From Clostridia bacterium (lineage in GTDB: Bacteria; Bacillota; Clostridia; Oscillospirales; Acutalibacteraceae): a stretch of DNA of 36,920 nucleotides. The notes beneath the pieces were generated by a model that did not search any database, was not told where the DNA came from, and worked only from the letters and a program-made list of their open reading frames with translations. A program made the position numbers and the translations under genes. Position 1 is the first letter of the stretch; each line of letters starts with the position of its first letter. The stretch spans positions 1 through 36,920 of the forward strand of contig CAAEIM010000161.1 in assembly GCA_900755995.1 (NCBI GenBank). Reading direction: 5' to 3'. Below, one piece after another: positions 24,877 through 33,423 of this stretch.

Positions 24877-25434
24877 ATGAAGAAATATCGAATTTCAAAA
24901 TCTACGCTCTGTATGCTGTTTGCGGTAGTTTTTATTCTTTTTTCTGCCGTTACGGCTTTTGCAGTTGACATAGACGGCGACGGCATTGATGACGGCGATG
25001 TTGTTGAAACAGAGGGTTATACCGATTGGCAGGACGTTACGGATGAAGTATATACCGAGCCTGAAACTGACCCGATAACAGAACCGACAGAGCCGTACAC
25101 AGAGTATGCCACCGAATATTATACGGAAGAGGCAACAGAGGAATATACGCAGCCTGTTTATACCGAGGAACCTACCGAGCCTGAAGATGGTTATATTGAA
25201 GAAACAACAGAATATGATTTTAATAATAATGTAGTAAACGAAACAGTTTCTCCAACCCAGCTTTCCACCTCAAAAATCAGTACAAAGCGTTACGAAACGA
25301 ACAATTTTGCAGGTGTGGTGTCTTGGGTATGTGTAATTGTAGGAATTGTCGTGTTAGTTTTTGTGCTGCTCGGAACGAAAATATCTTATATGCTTGAAAA
25401 GAGAAGAGCGCAGAGAGATATTTATTCCTCGTAA
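24877..25434 (+). CDS. Hypothetical acidic Thr/Glu/Pro-rich membrane-tethered protein
   Basis: Family not recognised. The 185 aa have a cleavable-looking signal (residues 1-29, ending AVTAFA), then a single DIDGDGIDDGD calcium-loop-like motif (31-41), and a strongly acidic region (about 45-115) of imperfect repeats such as TEPTEPYTEYATEYYTEE. After a Ser/Thr-rich stretch comes a hydrophobic helix (about 146-167) and a basic cytoplasmic tail (EKRRAQRD). The layout is an extracellular negatively charged stalk on one membrane anchor. The ribosome-binding site AAGGAG is good. dusB follows 10 bases after the stop, so the two are co-transcribed, although no common role is evident. It is not a dockerin, because only one loop is present. 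Confidence 0.7.
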   Translation: MKKYRISKSTLCMLFAVVFILFSAVTAFAVDIDGDGIDDGDVVETEGYTDWQDVTDEVYTEPETDPITEPTEPYTEYATEYYTEEATEEYTQPVYTEEPTEPEDGYIEETTEYDFNNNVVNETVSPTQLSTSKISTKRYETNNFAGVVSWVCVIVGIVVLVFVLLGTKISYMLEKRRAQRDIYSS

Positions 25435-25444
25435 GGTGAGCGGT

Positions 25445-26428
25445 ATGGAAAAATTTAAGATTGAAAATGTTGAGTTTAAATCCCGTGCGCTCCTTGCGCC
25501 TATGGCAGGCGTTACCGACAAAGCGTATCGGGAGCTTTGCGTTGAGTTTGGCGCAGCCTACTGCGTAAGCGAAATGGTAAGCTCAAAGGCGCTTTCTTTC
25601 AACAACAAAAAAAGCGAGGAGCTTATGGAAATCTCCAATTTTGAGCGCCCCTGCGGTATTCAGATTTTCGGAGATGAGCCTGAATGTATGGCTGAGGCTG
25701 CCGTACATTCATTGGAAAATAAACCCGACATAATTGATATTAATATGGGATGCCCTGCACCTAAAATCAGCTCAAACGGCAGCGGCAGTGCATTAATGAA
25801 AAATCCGGAGCTTTGCGCAAAAATTGTACAGGCTGTAGTACAGGCTGTTGATGTGCCGGTTACGGTTAAAATTCGCAAGGGCTGGGATGATTCGTCAGTC
25901 AATGCGGTTGAAATTGCCAAAATCTGCGAGCAGGCAGGCGCAGCGGCAATCACGGTTCACGGCAGAACCAGAGCACAGTATTACAAGCCTCCTGTTGATT
26001 ATGACATAATCAGAGAGGTTAAAAATGCAGTTTCAATTCCCGTTATTGCAAACGGTGATATTAACTCGGCTAAAAAAGCAAAGGAAGTAATGGATTACAC
26101 CGGCTGCTCCCTTGTTATGATTGGACGAGCCTCCCTCGGCAATCCGTGGATATTTGCCGAAATCAACTCATACCTTGAAAATCCCGACAGTGTTATTAAA
26201 CCGCCGTCGCTTGAGGAAAAGCTCAATGTGATGTGCCGCCATATAGAAAAAATGGTTGAGTACAAGGGCGAGCATATGGCTATGCTTCAGGCAAGAAAGC
26301 TGATTGCAGGTTATTTTAAGGGGATGAGAGGTGCGGCGGAACTTAGAAATGAATCCGGCAGGGTGTGTACGCTTGATGATTTGTACGCACTGAAAAATAA
26401 GGCTTTATCATCTGTTAATGATGTGTAA
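25445..26428 (+). CDS. dusB: tRNA-dihydrouridine synthase (DusB-like)
   Basis: An FMN enzyme that reduces specific uridines of tRNA to dihydrouridine. The 327 aa start MEKFKIENVEFKSRALLAPMAGVTD, and the catalytic cysteine lies in NMGCPAPKISSNGSG. The FMN-binding pieces ITVHGRTRAQYY, VIANGDI and MIGRASLGNPWIF are in the right order. The start is ATG 25445 with AAGGTGAG upstream; the frame is open further back but overlaps the previous gene. The exact uridine positions modified cannot be told from sequence. It is probably transcribed with 24877-25434, and glyA follows 30 bases later. Confidence 0.93.
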   Translation: MEKFKIENVEFKSRALLAPMAGVTDKAYRELCVEFGAAYCVSEMVSSKALSFNNKKSEELMEISNFERPCGIQIFGDEPECMAEAAVHSLENKPDIIDINMGCPAPKISSNGSGSALMKNPELCAKIVQAVVQAVDVPVTVKIRKGWDDSSVNAVEIAKICEQAGAAAITVHGRTRAQYYKPPVDYDIIREVKNAVSIPVIANGDINSAKKAKEVMDYTGCSLVMIGRASLGNPWIFAEINSYLENPDSVIKPPSLEEKLNVMCRHIEKMVEYKGEHMAMLQARKLIAGYFKGMRGAAELRNESGRVCTLDDLYALKNKALSSVNDV

Positions 26429-26458
26429 AATAAAATTTTTTAATAAAGGGGAATAATT

Positions 26459-27715
26459 ATGAGCGAAAAAACAAATATCGCAGCTCTTGATTATCTCAAC
26501 AGCTATGATCCTGCTGTTGGCGAGGCAATGACTGCGGAACTTAAAAGACAGAGAAGAAATCTTGAGCTTATTGCAAGCGAAAACATTGTTTCTCCTGCTG
26601 TAATGGCAGCAATGGGCAGCTTACTTACAAATAAGTATGCCGAGGGTTATCCGGGAAAGCGTTACTACGGCGGCTGTCAGTGCGTTGACGTTGTTGAGGA
26701 GATTGCCCGCAAGAGAGCCTGTGAGCTTTTTGGCGCAGAACACGCCAATGTTCAGCCTCACTCAGGTGCTCAGGCTAACACAGCAGTTTACTTTGCTATG
26801 CTTAATCTCGGCGACACTGTTATGGGTATGAACCTTAATGAGGGCGGACACCTTACACACGGTTCGCCTGTTAATATTTCAGGTAAATACTTTAACTTTG
26901 TTCCTTACGGTGTTGACAGCGTTACACACAGAATTGATTATGACAAGGTGCTTGAAACCGCCAAGGAGTGCAAGCCAAAGCTTATCGTAGCAGGAGCTTC
27001 CGCTTATCCGAGAATAATTGATTTTGCAAGACTTCGTGAGATTGCCGATGAGGTCGGCGCATATCTTATGGTTGATATGGCTCATATTGCGGGTCTTGTT
27101 GCAGCAGGCGTTCATCCGAATCCTGTTCCTTACTGTGAATTTGTTACAACCACAACCCATAAAACCCTTCGTGGCCCGAGAGGCGGTCTTATCCTCTGCC
27201 GTGAGGAATTTGCAAAGCAGATTGACAAGGCTATTTTCCCCGGTACACAGGGCGGCCCTCTTATGCACACAATAGCTGCAAAGGCTGTTTGCTTTGGAGA
27301 GGCTTTAAAGCCTGAGTTTAAGGAGTACGGAGCTAAGATTGTTTCTAACTGTAAGGCGCTTGCAGACGGACTTATTAAAAGAGGAAATAAGCTTGTTTCA
27401 GGCGGCACAGATAACCACGTTTTACTTCTTGACCTTCGTGATACCGATGTTACCGGCAAGGAGCTTGAGGCTCGTCTTGATGAGTGCTACATCACGGTCA
27501 ACAAGAACACTATCCCCGGTGAACCTCGTTCTCCGTTTGTTACAAGCGGTGTTCGTATCGGTACTGCTGCCGTTACAACAAGAGGTCTTAATGAAGAGGA
27601 TATGGACAAGATTGCAGAATTTATTACTCTTGTTCTCAATGATTTTGAAAACAGCGCTGATAAGGTAAGAGCCGGCGTTGAAGAAATCTGCAAAAAATAT
27701 CCGCTTTATGAATAA
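26459..27715 (+). CDS. glyA: Serine hydroxymethyltransferase
   Basis: A PLP enzyme interconverting serine and glycine while charging THF to 5,10-methylene-THF, the methyl donor ThyX uses. The 418 aa show LELIASENIVSP, NKYAEGYPGKRYYGG, HLTHGSPVN and the PLP lysine K235 in TTTTHKTLRGPRGG, all canonical. The ribosome-binding site is AAAGGGGAA. The upstream gap is only 30 bases, so it may read through from dusB; a strong terminator follows. Confidence 0.98.
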   Translation: MSEKTNIAALDYLNSYDPAVGEAMTAELKRQRRNLELIASENIVSPAVMAAMGSLLTNKYAEGYPGKRYYGGCQCVDVVEEIARKRACELFGAEHANVQPHSGAQANTAVYFAMLNLGDTVMGMNLNEGGHLTHGSPVNISGKYFNFVPYGVDSVTHRIDYDKVLETAKECKPKLIVAGASAYPRIIDFARLREIADEVGAYLMVDMAHIAGLVAAGVHPNPVPYCEFVTTTTHKTLRGPRGGLILCREEFAKQIDKAIFPGTQGGPLMHTIAAKAVCFGEALKPEFKEYGAKIVSNCKALADGLIKRGNKLVSGGTDNHVLLLDLRDTDVTGKELEARLDECYITVNKNTIPGEPRSPFVTSGVRIGTAAVTTRGLNEEDMDKIAEFITLVLNDFENSADKVRAGVEEICKKYPLYE

Positions 27716-27736
27716 TTGATATAGAATTTAACTGTT

Positions 27737-27771
27737 CCGTTCCGTCGTAATAAAGGCGGAACGGATTTTTT
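27737..27771 (+). terminator. Rho-independent terminator after glyA
   Basis: A perfect 8-bp stem, CCGTTCCG (27737-27744) with CGGAACGG (27757-27764), is followed by ATTTTTT. Confidence 0.9.
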
Positions 27772-27781
27772 ACTAAAAATC

Positions 27782-27810
27782 TTGACAAATACTGCGAACA
27801 AATGTACTAT
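27782..27810 (+). promoter_or_regulatory. Promoter of rarA
   Basis: TTGACA (27782-27787), a 17-base spacer and TACTAT (27805-27810). The leader then contains a small hairpin CCGCAG-AATTTCA-CTGCGG (27828-27846). Confidence 0.7.
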
Positions 27811-27881
27811 AAAAGCATAGGCAGTGCCGCAGAATTTCACTGCGGAATGCTAATATACTAATTTGAAATGAGGCTGTAAAT

Positions 27882-29147
27882 ATGAATACTCCGCTCGCCG
27901 ACAGAATCAGACCGCAAACCCTTGACGATATTGTGGGGCAAAAGCATCTTCTTGCAGAAAACAAGCCGCTTCGCAAAATAATTGAAAGCGGAGAAATTCC
28001 CAATCTTATTTTTTACGGCCCGTCGGGAGTAGGGAAAACCACTCTTGCAACATATATAGCTAAAAAGACTAACAGATGCCTGAAAAAACTCAACGGTACA
28101 ACCGCCTCAACGGCTGATATTAAGCAGGTTGTATCTGAGCTTGACACATTTTCGGGTATGAATGGAATCCTGCTTTATCTTGACGAAATTCAGTATTTTA
28201 ATAAAAAGCAGCAGCAGACCTTGCTTGAGTTTATAGAAAACGGCTCGATTACACTGATTGCTTCAACAACAGAAAATCCTTATTTTTATGTGTACAATGC
28301 TATTTTGAGCCGAAGCACAGTATTTGAGTTTAAGGCGGTTGAGCCTGATGAAATTGAAAAAGCGGTTGAAAGGGCAGTGAATGTTATTTCTGAGGAGCAG
28401 GAGATAGAGGTTGAGTTTCCCGAAAGCTGCCGCAGAAAAATAGCTCAGGGCTGCGGCGGAGATGTGCGCAAAGCAATGAACGCCGTTGAGCTGTCAATTC
28501 TTGTTGCCGATGAGATTGACGGGAAAAAAATTGTATCAGATGAAAGTGTTGCTCAGCTTGTACAGAAAAGTGCCGTCAGATATGATAAGGATGGCGACGA
28601 GCATTATGATATAATTTCTGCTTATCAAAAGAGTATGCGCGGAAGCGACAGTGACGCCGCACTGCATTATCTGGCACGGCTGCTTGAGGCCGGAGATTTG
28701 CCGAGCGCCTGCCGCAGACTTATGGTGTGCGCCTGCGAGGACGTAGGACTTGCATACCCTCAGATTATTCCCATAGTAAAGGCGTGTGTGGATATTGCTC
28801 AGGCTGTGGGCTTGCCCGAGGCGAGAATCCCGCTTGCAGATGCGGTGATTATGGTATGTAATGCGCCTAAATCGAACTCGGCTTATTTGGGAATTGCCCG
28901 TGCAATGCAGGACCTCAAGGCAGGCAACTACGGTCCTATACCAAGACAGCTGCAAAATATGCACTATGACGGGGAAGACAATACGAACAAAGGGCAATTT
29001 TACAGTTATCCGCACGATTATCCCAACCATTATGTAAAACAACAATATCTGCCTGATATTATAAAAGACAGAATTTATTACGAGTACGGCAGCAACAAGA
29101 ACGAACAGGCGTACAAGGCATATTGGGAGAGAATTAAGAAGTTTTAA
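27882..29147 (+). CDS. rarA: Replication-associated recombination protein A (RarA/MgsA)
   Basis: An AAA+ ATPase, relative of clamp loaders, acting at stalled replication forks. The 421 aa begin NTPLADRIRPQTLDDIVGQKHL; Walker A is GPSGVGKTT (46-54), Walker B is LLYLDEIQYF, and sensor 1 is STTENPYF. The C-terminal tetramerisation part includes GSDSDAALHYLARLLEAGD and YGPIPRQLQNMHYDGE, typical of this family rather than of RuvB. It has its own promoter after the glyA terminator and no operon partner. Confidence 0.95.
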   Translation: MNTPLADRIRPQTLDDIVGQKHLLAENKPLRKIIESGEIPNLIFYGPSGVGKTTLATYIAKKTNRCLKKLNGTTASTADIKQVVSELDTFSGMNGILLYLDEIQYFNKKQQQTLLEFIENGSITLIASTTENPYFYVYNAILSRSTVFEFKAVEPDEIEKAVERAVNVISEEQEIEVEFPESCRRKIAQGCGGDVRKAMNAVELSILVADEIDGKKIVSDESVAQLVQKSAVRYDKDGDEHYDIISAYQKSMRGSDSDAALHYLARLLEAGDLPSACRRLMVCACEDVGLAYPQIIPIVKACVDIAQAVGLPEARIPLADAVIMVCNAPKSNSAYLGIARAMQDLKAGNYGPIPRQLQNMHYDGEDNTNKGQFYSYPHDYPNHYVKQQYLPDIIKDRIYYEYGSNKNEQAYKAYWERIKKF

Positions 29148-29312
29148 ACCTGATGAATACAATTATAATTAGAATGAATATTTGTACATATTAATGTTAT
29201 TTTTGCGTTTATTTACTATTTTATGTAAAATATACAAAACATTTAAAGTAAATTTGTATGCAAAAAAATCGAATAATTCTAAATTGGAAAATAATATTAC
29301 TGAACAATGTAG

Positions 29313-29318
29313 TATAAT
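29313..29318 (+). promoter_or_regulatory. Candidate -10 of the starch-binding dockerin/GH13 unit
   Basis: TATAAT at 29313-29318 is 64 bases before the ATG. The -35 at 17 bases is poor; TTGGAA at 29284 is too distant. The AT-rich 29148-29312 stretch shows nothing else. A weak -35 could mean activator control. Confidence 0.4.
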
Positions 29319-29382
29319 ATAGTTGTTAGAGTGAGGTATAGTATTATCCACAAAACAAAATTTTTATTTGGAGGAAAAACTT

Positions 29383-30600
29383 ATGGTAACAACAAAGCAC
29401 AAGGTACTAAGCTTAATACTCTGTATTATGCTTGCGGTATCGGCAATTTGTGCGGGCAGCATGGCAGCATCGGCAGCAACAGGCGATACTGTATATGTTC
29501 GTGCAAATAACGGCTGGACAAATCTGCACTGCTATATGTGGACAGATGGTGCCGGCAGCAACGCAGATTGGCCCGGTGTGGCTATGACAAAGGTTGAAGA
29601 TGATGTATATTCTTATACACTCACAGGTGATTTCAAGAATGTCATCTTTAACAACAGTAACAACGGTGCCGGTCAGACCGGAACTATTGCTTATGCAGGC
29701 GACGGTATGATTTATGACCTTAAAGCAGGCACATGGTCAGCATATGACAGGAGCGATATTCAGATACTCTCTTATACTGCTGATTCGCCAAGCACTATTT
29801 ACACAGGCACAGCTGTTACTCTTTCAACAACAGCAAACAGCCGTGTAGGTGCAACTATCAGCTATCAGATTTCTGTAAACGGCACTGTAGTTTCTCCTAT
29901 GAGCTCAGCTAATTCTTATGTATGGACTCCTTCAGCAGTAGGTACATATACAATTAAGTTTGAGTATTCAGATACAAAAGGAAATACAAACGAGCGTTCA
30001 CTAACTCTTACTGTTGCAGACGACTCAACTCTCGTTAAGCCGATTATCAAAAATGTTAATCCTATGAACCTTGACTTCATCAAGCTCAACACAACAGCTA
30101 CAGTTAAGGTACTTGCAGGCGGCGGTAAAACTGGTACAAACCTTCTTTTCTACAAGTATGTGGTAACAGATCCTAACGGCGGCAAGAACATTCCATATTA
30201 CACACTTAAAGATTCTTATTCATTTGTTCCGAAAGTAAAAGGAACATACACAGTAGAAGTATTTGTTCAGGGCTCTGACAACTCAACAATTTCTAAAAAA
30301 TACACCTACACAGCAGATACTAATGTACCTGATACAACATCTCCTGTACAGCCGACTACATCTGTACAGCCGACAACATCCGTACAGCCTACAACATCTG
30401 TTCAGCCGACAACTTCACCGGTTAACTTAGGCGACTGCAACAATGACGGCATTATCGATGTAAATGATGTTACATATCTCCAGATGATCATTGCCGAATT
30501 TTCCGGTCTTACATATGACTTCAAGATATGTGACATTGACGGCAACGGCTCACTTGACATCATTGACGCTACAAAACTTCAGACTATAATAGTAGGATAA
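29383..30600 (+). CDS. Non-catalytic starch-binding protein with dockerin (Sas/amylosome-like)
   Basis: A 405-aa exported protein with no enzymatic domain. In order: signal peptide (1-32, AASAA), a CBM26-type module (about 35-120: VYVRANNGW, NADWPGVAMTK, YSYTLTG, VIFNN), two Ig/fibronectin-like beta domains (123-212 and 217-311), a TTSVQP repeat linker (about 313-347) and a type I dockerin (348-405) with two calcium loops, DCNNDGIIDVNDVTYLQ and DIDGNGSLDIIDATKLQ. It should bind starch and plug into a cohesin scaffold, like the Sas proteins described for the R. bromii amylosome; that specific link is inference. The start is ATG 29383 with GGAGG 8 bases upstream; a TTG at 29368 precedes the site. 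The amylase at 30643 follows 42 bases later. Confidence 0.88.
   Translation: MVTTKHKVLSLILCIMLAVSAICAGSMAASAATGDTVYVRANNGWTNLHCYMWTDGAGSNADWPGVAMTKVEDDVYSYTLTGDFKNVIFNNSNNGAGQTGTIAYAGDGMIYDLKAGTWSAYDRSDIQILSYTADSPSTIYTGTAVTLSTTANSRVGATISYQISVNGTVVSPMSSANSYVWTPSAVGTYTIKFEYSDTKGNTNERSLTLTVADDSTLVKPIIKNVNPMNLDFIKLNTTATVKVLAGGGKTGTNLLFYKYVVTDPNGGKNIPYYTLKDSYSFVPKVKGTYTVEVFVQGSDNSTISKKYTYTADTNVPDTTSPVQPTTSVQPTTSVQPTTSVQPTTSPVNLGDCNNDGIIDVNDVTYLQMIIAEFSGLTYDFKICDIDGNGSLDIIDATKLQTIIVG
30349..30420 (+). repeat. 18-bp tandem repeat encoding the TTSVQP linker
   Basis: Four 18-base units starting at 30349, 30367, 30385 and 30403 (CAGCCGACTACATCTGTA and variants) encode the hexapeptide linker. Copy number may vary between strains. 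Confidence 0.85.
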
Positions 30601-30642
30601 TACTGTTATTTTAAAATTGACTAAAGACATTGAGGTATTAGC

Positions 30643-33036
30643 ATGATTAAAATAAAAAAATGGTGTGCTTTAGTCCTTTCTGTAATGCTTGTGATAGCTA
30701 TGGGTTTAGTAACTGCAAACGCAGCTGATCAAACCGCTGAAGAGGTTGCAGCAGATGCTGAAACAGGTATTACAGTTCATTATCAAAATGAAGGACTGGC
30801 ACAACCTTATATTTATCTTTGGAATTCGCTTCCGACAAACAGCGCTATGTCAGATTCCTATCCGGGCGAAAAAATGACAAATTCCGGTAATGGATGGTTT
30901 ACTTATTACATTAGCAATGTTACCGCTGTAAATATGATTTTTACAGATAAAGACGGCAATCAGTATTCACGCGAATTAAGAAGAACCACCGGCGAGTGGT
31001 GGTACAGAAACAATAGATGGACAAACCATAATCCTGATGATGTAGACCCTGTTAGTTCAGTTGATATGCGTGAAGAGTCTATCTACTTTGTAATGACAAC
31101 CCGTTTCTATGACGGTGATTCAGGTAACAATGTTCACTGCTGGGATGACTCACAGGCTAACAACCCCGATTCAGACCCTGCATGGCGTGGTGACTTTAAA
31201 GGTCTTGCAGATAAGCTCGACTATATCAAGGCGCTCGGCTTTTCAGCAATCTGGGTTACTCCTGTAGTTACCAACGGATCAGGCTATGACTATCACGGCT
31301 ATCACGCAATGGACCTCGCAACTCCTGATGCTCGTTATGAGAGTACTGATTTTACATTTCAGGATCTTATTGACGCAGTTCATTCAAAGGGTATGAAGAT
31401 TATTCAGGATGTAGTTTTCCAGCATACTGGTAACTTTGGTGAGTCTTATTTCTGTAATCTTTTTGAAAGGGATCTTACTAAGGATCTTTCAAATCTTGAA
31501 GAATCAATGATTCCTACAGATTTACTTCTCAGCACATTTGGACTTAATTCACCTGAGGAGTACTGGGCACAGAAGCCTGCCATTCAGTATCAGCAAAGAC
31601 TTAACATTATGAAGAACCTCGAATATACCGGCGAGGGCGGTAACTCTACCGGTAATTTACCTGCAGCTAAGGACTATGATATAAATAAGCTTTCACAGAG
31701 TGATAAGTATAATGTAGACAACTACTACCATTCAGGTTATTTCCAGAGCCTTAACTGGGATGACTGGACCTGTAAATTTGCTCAGATTGCAGGTGACTGT
31801 GTTGACCTCAATACAGAAAATCCGGCTGTTGCTGAGCACATAGTAGATGTATATTCAGACTATATATCTATGGGTGTTGATGGCTTCCGTGTTGATACAG
31901 TAAGACATGTACCAAGACTTGCCCTTAACCTTATGTATAATGATCAGTTGTATGATGCAGCCAAGGCGAGCGGCAACAACCACTTCCTTATGTTCGGCGA
32001 AATCTGCACCCGTTATACACAGATCTGGTACCGTGGTCATGCAGAGGAATCTTCACCTTACTATACATGGAAAGAGTCTAACCCCAAGTGGGCTGACTTA
32101 TGGAGCTGGGGATCAAGTGTAGAAGATATCAACAACAATATGAATGTTGTATTTGACCACTATCTTGAAGAAGATGATACTACTGACGAGCCAACATCAG
32201 ACAATGCTTACCTTGACGGTATCACATATCATACACCTGACAGATCTATGGCATCCGGTATGGAGGCTATCGACTTCCAGATGCACAGAATGTTTGGTAA
32301 TGCAAGCAATGCTTATAACTTTGCAAAAAGCACAGATCAGTATTACAATGATGCAACCTACAATGTAATGTATGTTGATTCTCACGACTATGCTCCTGAG
32401 CAGCCTGATGAGAAAAACCGTTTTGCAGGCGGTACTCAGACATGGGCTGAAAACCTTGACCTTATGTTCACATTCCGTGGTATTCCTTGCGTTTACTATG
32501 GTTCAGAGGTTGAGTTTATGAAGGGCGCAGTTATCGATGTAGGTCCTAATGCACCGCTTTCTACAACCGGTCGTGCTTACTTCGGTGATTATCTTGAGGG
32601 CGATGTAACAGCTACAGACTTCAGTGAGTTCACAGCGTCCGGTACAGTTGCTGATACACTTGCAAGCCCGCTCAGTCAGCATCTTTCAAAGCTCAACGCT
32701 ATAAGAAGAGCAATTCCTGCTCTTCAGAAAGGTCAGTACACAGCTTCAAGCACATATGTAACAGATGGTGATATGTCTTATATCCGCCGTTACACAAGTG
32801 CTGAAGACGGAATTGACAGCCTTGCACTCGTAACAGTTTCAAGCGGAGCTACATTCAAGAACATTCCTAACGGCAAATATATTGACGCCGTAACAGGTGA
32901 TGTTAAGAATGTAACAAACGGAACACTTACTGTTTCAAGCATCGGTAAGGCAAATATGAGAGTATATGTATGCTGCGCAGACGGCTTTACAGGCATTGAA
33001 GGCGAAATTGGCGGCACATCTTCTTTCCTTAAATAA
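30643..33036 (+). CDS. Secreted GH13 alpha-amylase with N-terminal starch-binding module
   Basis: A 797-aa extracellular endo-acting starch hydrolase. The signal peptide is 1-28 (...VTANAA). A CBM25/26-like module follows (about 40-125: ITVHYQNEG, IYLWNS, SYPGEKM, GWFTYY, NMIFTD, WWYRNNRW). The catalytic barrel begins near 140 (MREESIYFVMTTRFYDGD). Region I is DVVFQH (D256, Q260, H261), with Gln where most GH13 enzymes have Asn. The nucleophile is D418 in GFRVD, the acid/base E453 in FGEIC, and the third carboxylate D582 in DSHDY. The triad is intact. The C-terminus (residues 700-797) is the beta-sandwich domain C. There is no dockerin, lipobox or membrane tail, so it should diffuse freely. 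It lies 42 bases after the dockerin gene and is probably co-transcribed; a terminator follows. Confidence 0.94.
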   Translation: MIKIKKWCALVLSVMLVIAMGLVTANAADQTAEEVAADAETGITVHYQNEGLAQPYIYLWNSLPTNSAMSDSYPGEKMTNSGNGWFTYYISNVTAVNMIFTDKDGNQYSRELRRTTGEWWYRNNRWTNHNPDDVDPVSSVDMREESIYFVMTTRFYDGDSGNNVHCWDDSQANNPDSDPAWRGDFKGLADKLDYIKALGFSAIWVTPVVTNGSGYDYHGYHAMDLATPDARYESTDFTFQDLIDAVHSKGMKIIQDVVFQHTGNFGESYFCNLFERDLTKDLSNLEESMIPTDLLLSTFGLNSPEEYWAQKPAIQYQQRLNIMKNLEYTGEGGNSTGNLPAAKDYDINKLSQSDKYNVDNYYHSGYFQSLNWDDWTCKFAQIAGDCVDLNTENPAVAEHIVDVYSDYISMGVDGFRVDTVRHVPRLALNLMYNDQLYDAAKASGNNHFLMFGEICTRYTQIWYRGHAEESSPYYTWKESNPKWADLWSWGSSVEDINNNMNVVFDHYLEEDDTTDEPTSDNAYLDGITYHTPDRSMASGMEAIDFQMHRMFGNASNAYNFAKSTDQYYNDATYNVMYVDSHDYAPEQPDEKNRFAGGTQTWAENLDLMFTFRGIPCVYYGSEVEFMKGAVIDVGPNAPLSTTGRAYFGDYLEGDVTATDFSEFTASGTVADTLASPLSQHLSKLNAIRRAIPALQKGQYTASSTYVTDGDMSYIRRYTSAEDGIDSLALVTVSSGATFKNIPNGKYIDAVTGDVKNVTNGTLTVSSIGKANMRVYVCCADGFTGIEGEIGGTSSFLK

Positions 33037-33057
33037 AAACTAATTTCTAATAATTTT

Positions 33058-33089
33058 GCGGCACTCGAAAGGGTGCCGCTTTTGCTTTT
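33058..33089 (+). terminator. Rho-independent terminator after the amylase
   Basis: A 9-bp stem, GCGGCACTC (33058-33066) with GGGTGCCGC (33071-33079), has one G-U pair and a GAAA loop followed by TTTTGCTTTT. Confidence 0.92.
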
Positions 33090-33118
33090 CAAATTTCACT
33101 GCTATGATGAGTCTGCGT

Positions 33119-33148
33119 TTGAACCTTATATATTAATTTTCATATTAT
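33119..33148 (+). promoter_or_regulatory. Candidate promoter of the DUF3343-cysteine desulfurase pair
   Basis: TTGAAC (33119-33124), an 18-base spacer and TATTAT (33143-33148). It is plausible but not strong. Confidence 0.45.
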
Positions 33149-33195
33149 GTATCAGGAAGAAAATAAAAATTATGATAAATAAAGTGGTGAATAAT

Positions 33196-33423
33196 ATGGA
33201 AAAATCAATTTTTGTGTTTAATACACTTACCTATACTCAGAGAGGCAGAGAAGCATTGCGAAGAAGAGGAATAAAAACGCAAATTATAAGAACACCCGAA
33301 AAATATAGAAATGACTCTTGCGGATATAGCTTGCTCGTTTTTGACAGAGTCGGAGATAGCAAAGAAATACTAAAGGCTGTAAATATACCGGTGCAGGGAG
33401 TATATCCGGCTGATTTTCGATGA
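33196..33423 (+). CDS. DUF3343 (putative Se/S carrier-like) small protein
   Basis: A 75-aa cytosolic protein: EKSIFVFNTLTYTQRGREAL, then the Cys-Gly-Tyr segment NDSCGYSLLVFD and IPVQGVYP. This matches the DUF3343 pattern, annotated as putative Se/S carrier-like. The single cysteine in SCGYS is the likely persulfide or selenide site if that idea holds. The start is ATG 33196 with GTGGTGA upstream; an ATG at 33172 is possible. The stop overlaps the ATG of the cysteine desulfurase (ATGA), which fits a donor-carrier pair. The carrier function has not been shown here. Confidence 0.75.
   Translation: MEKSIFVFNTLTYTQRGREALRRRGIKTQIIRTPEKYRNDSCGYSLLVFDRVGDSKEILKAVNIPVQGVYPADFR

Noticed and set aside
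24967..25002. Dockerin in the acidic tethered protein
   Set aside because: Only one calcium-type loop is present and the helix with the LQ pattern is missing; a dockerin needs two.
30349..30420. CRISPR-like repeats
   Set aside because: The 18-bp units are contiguous, in frame, and encode a Thr/Pro linker; there are no spacers.
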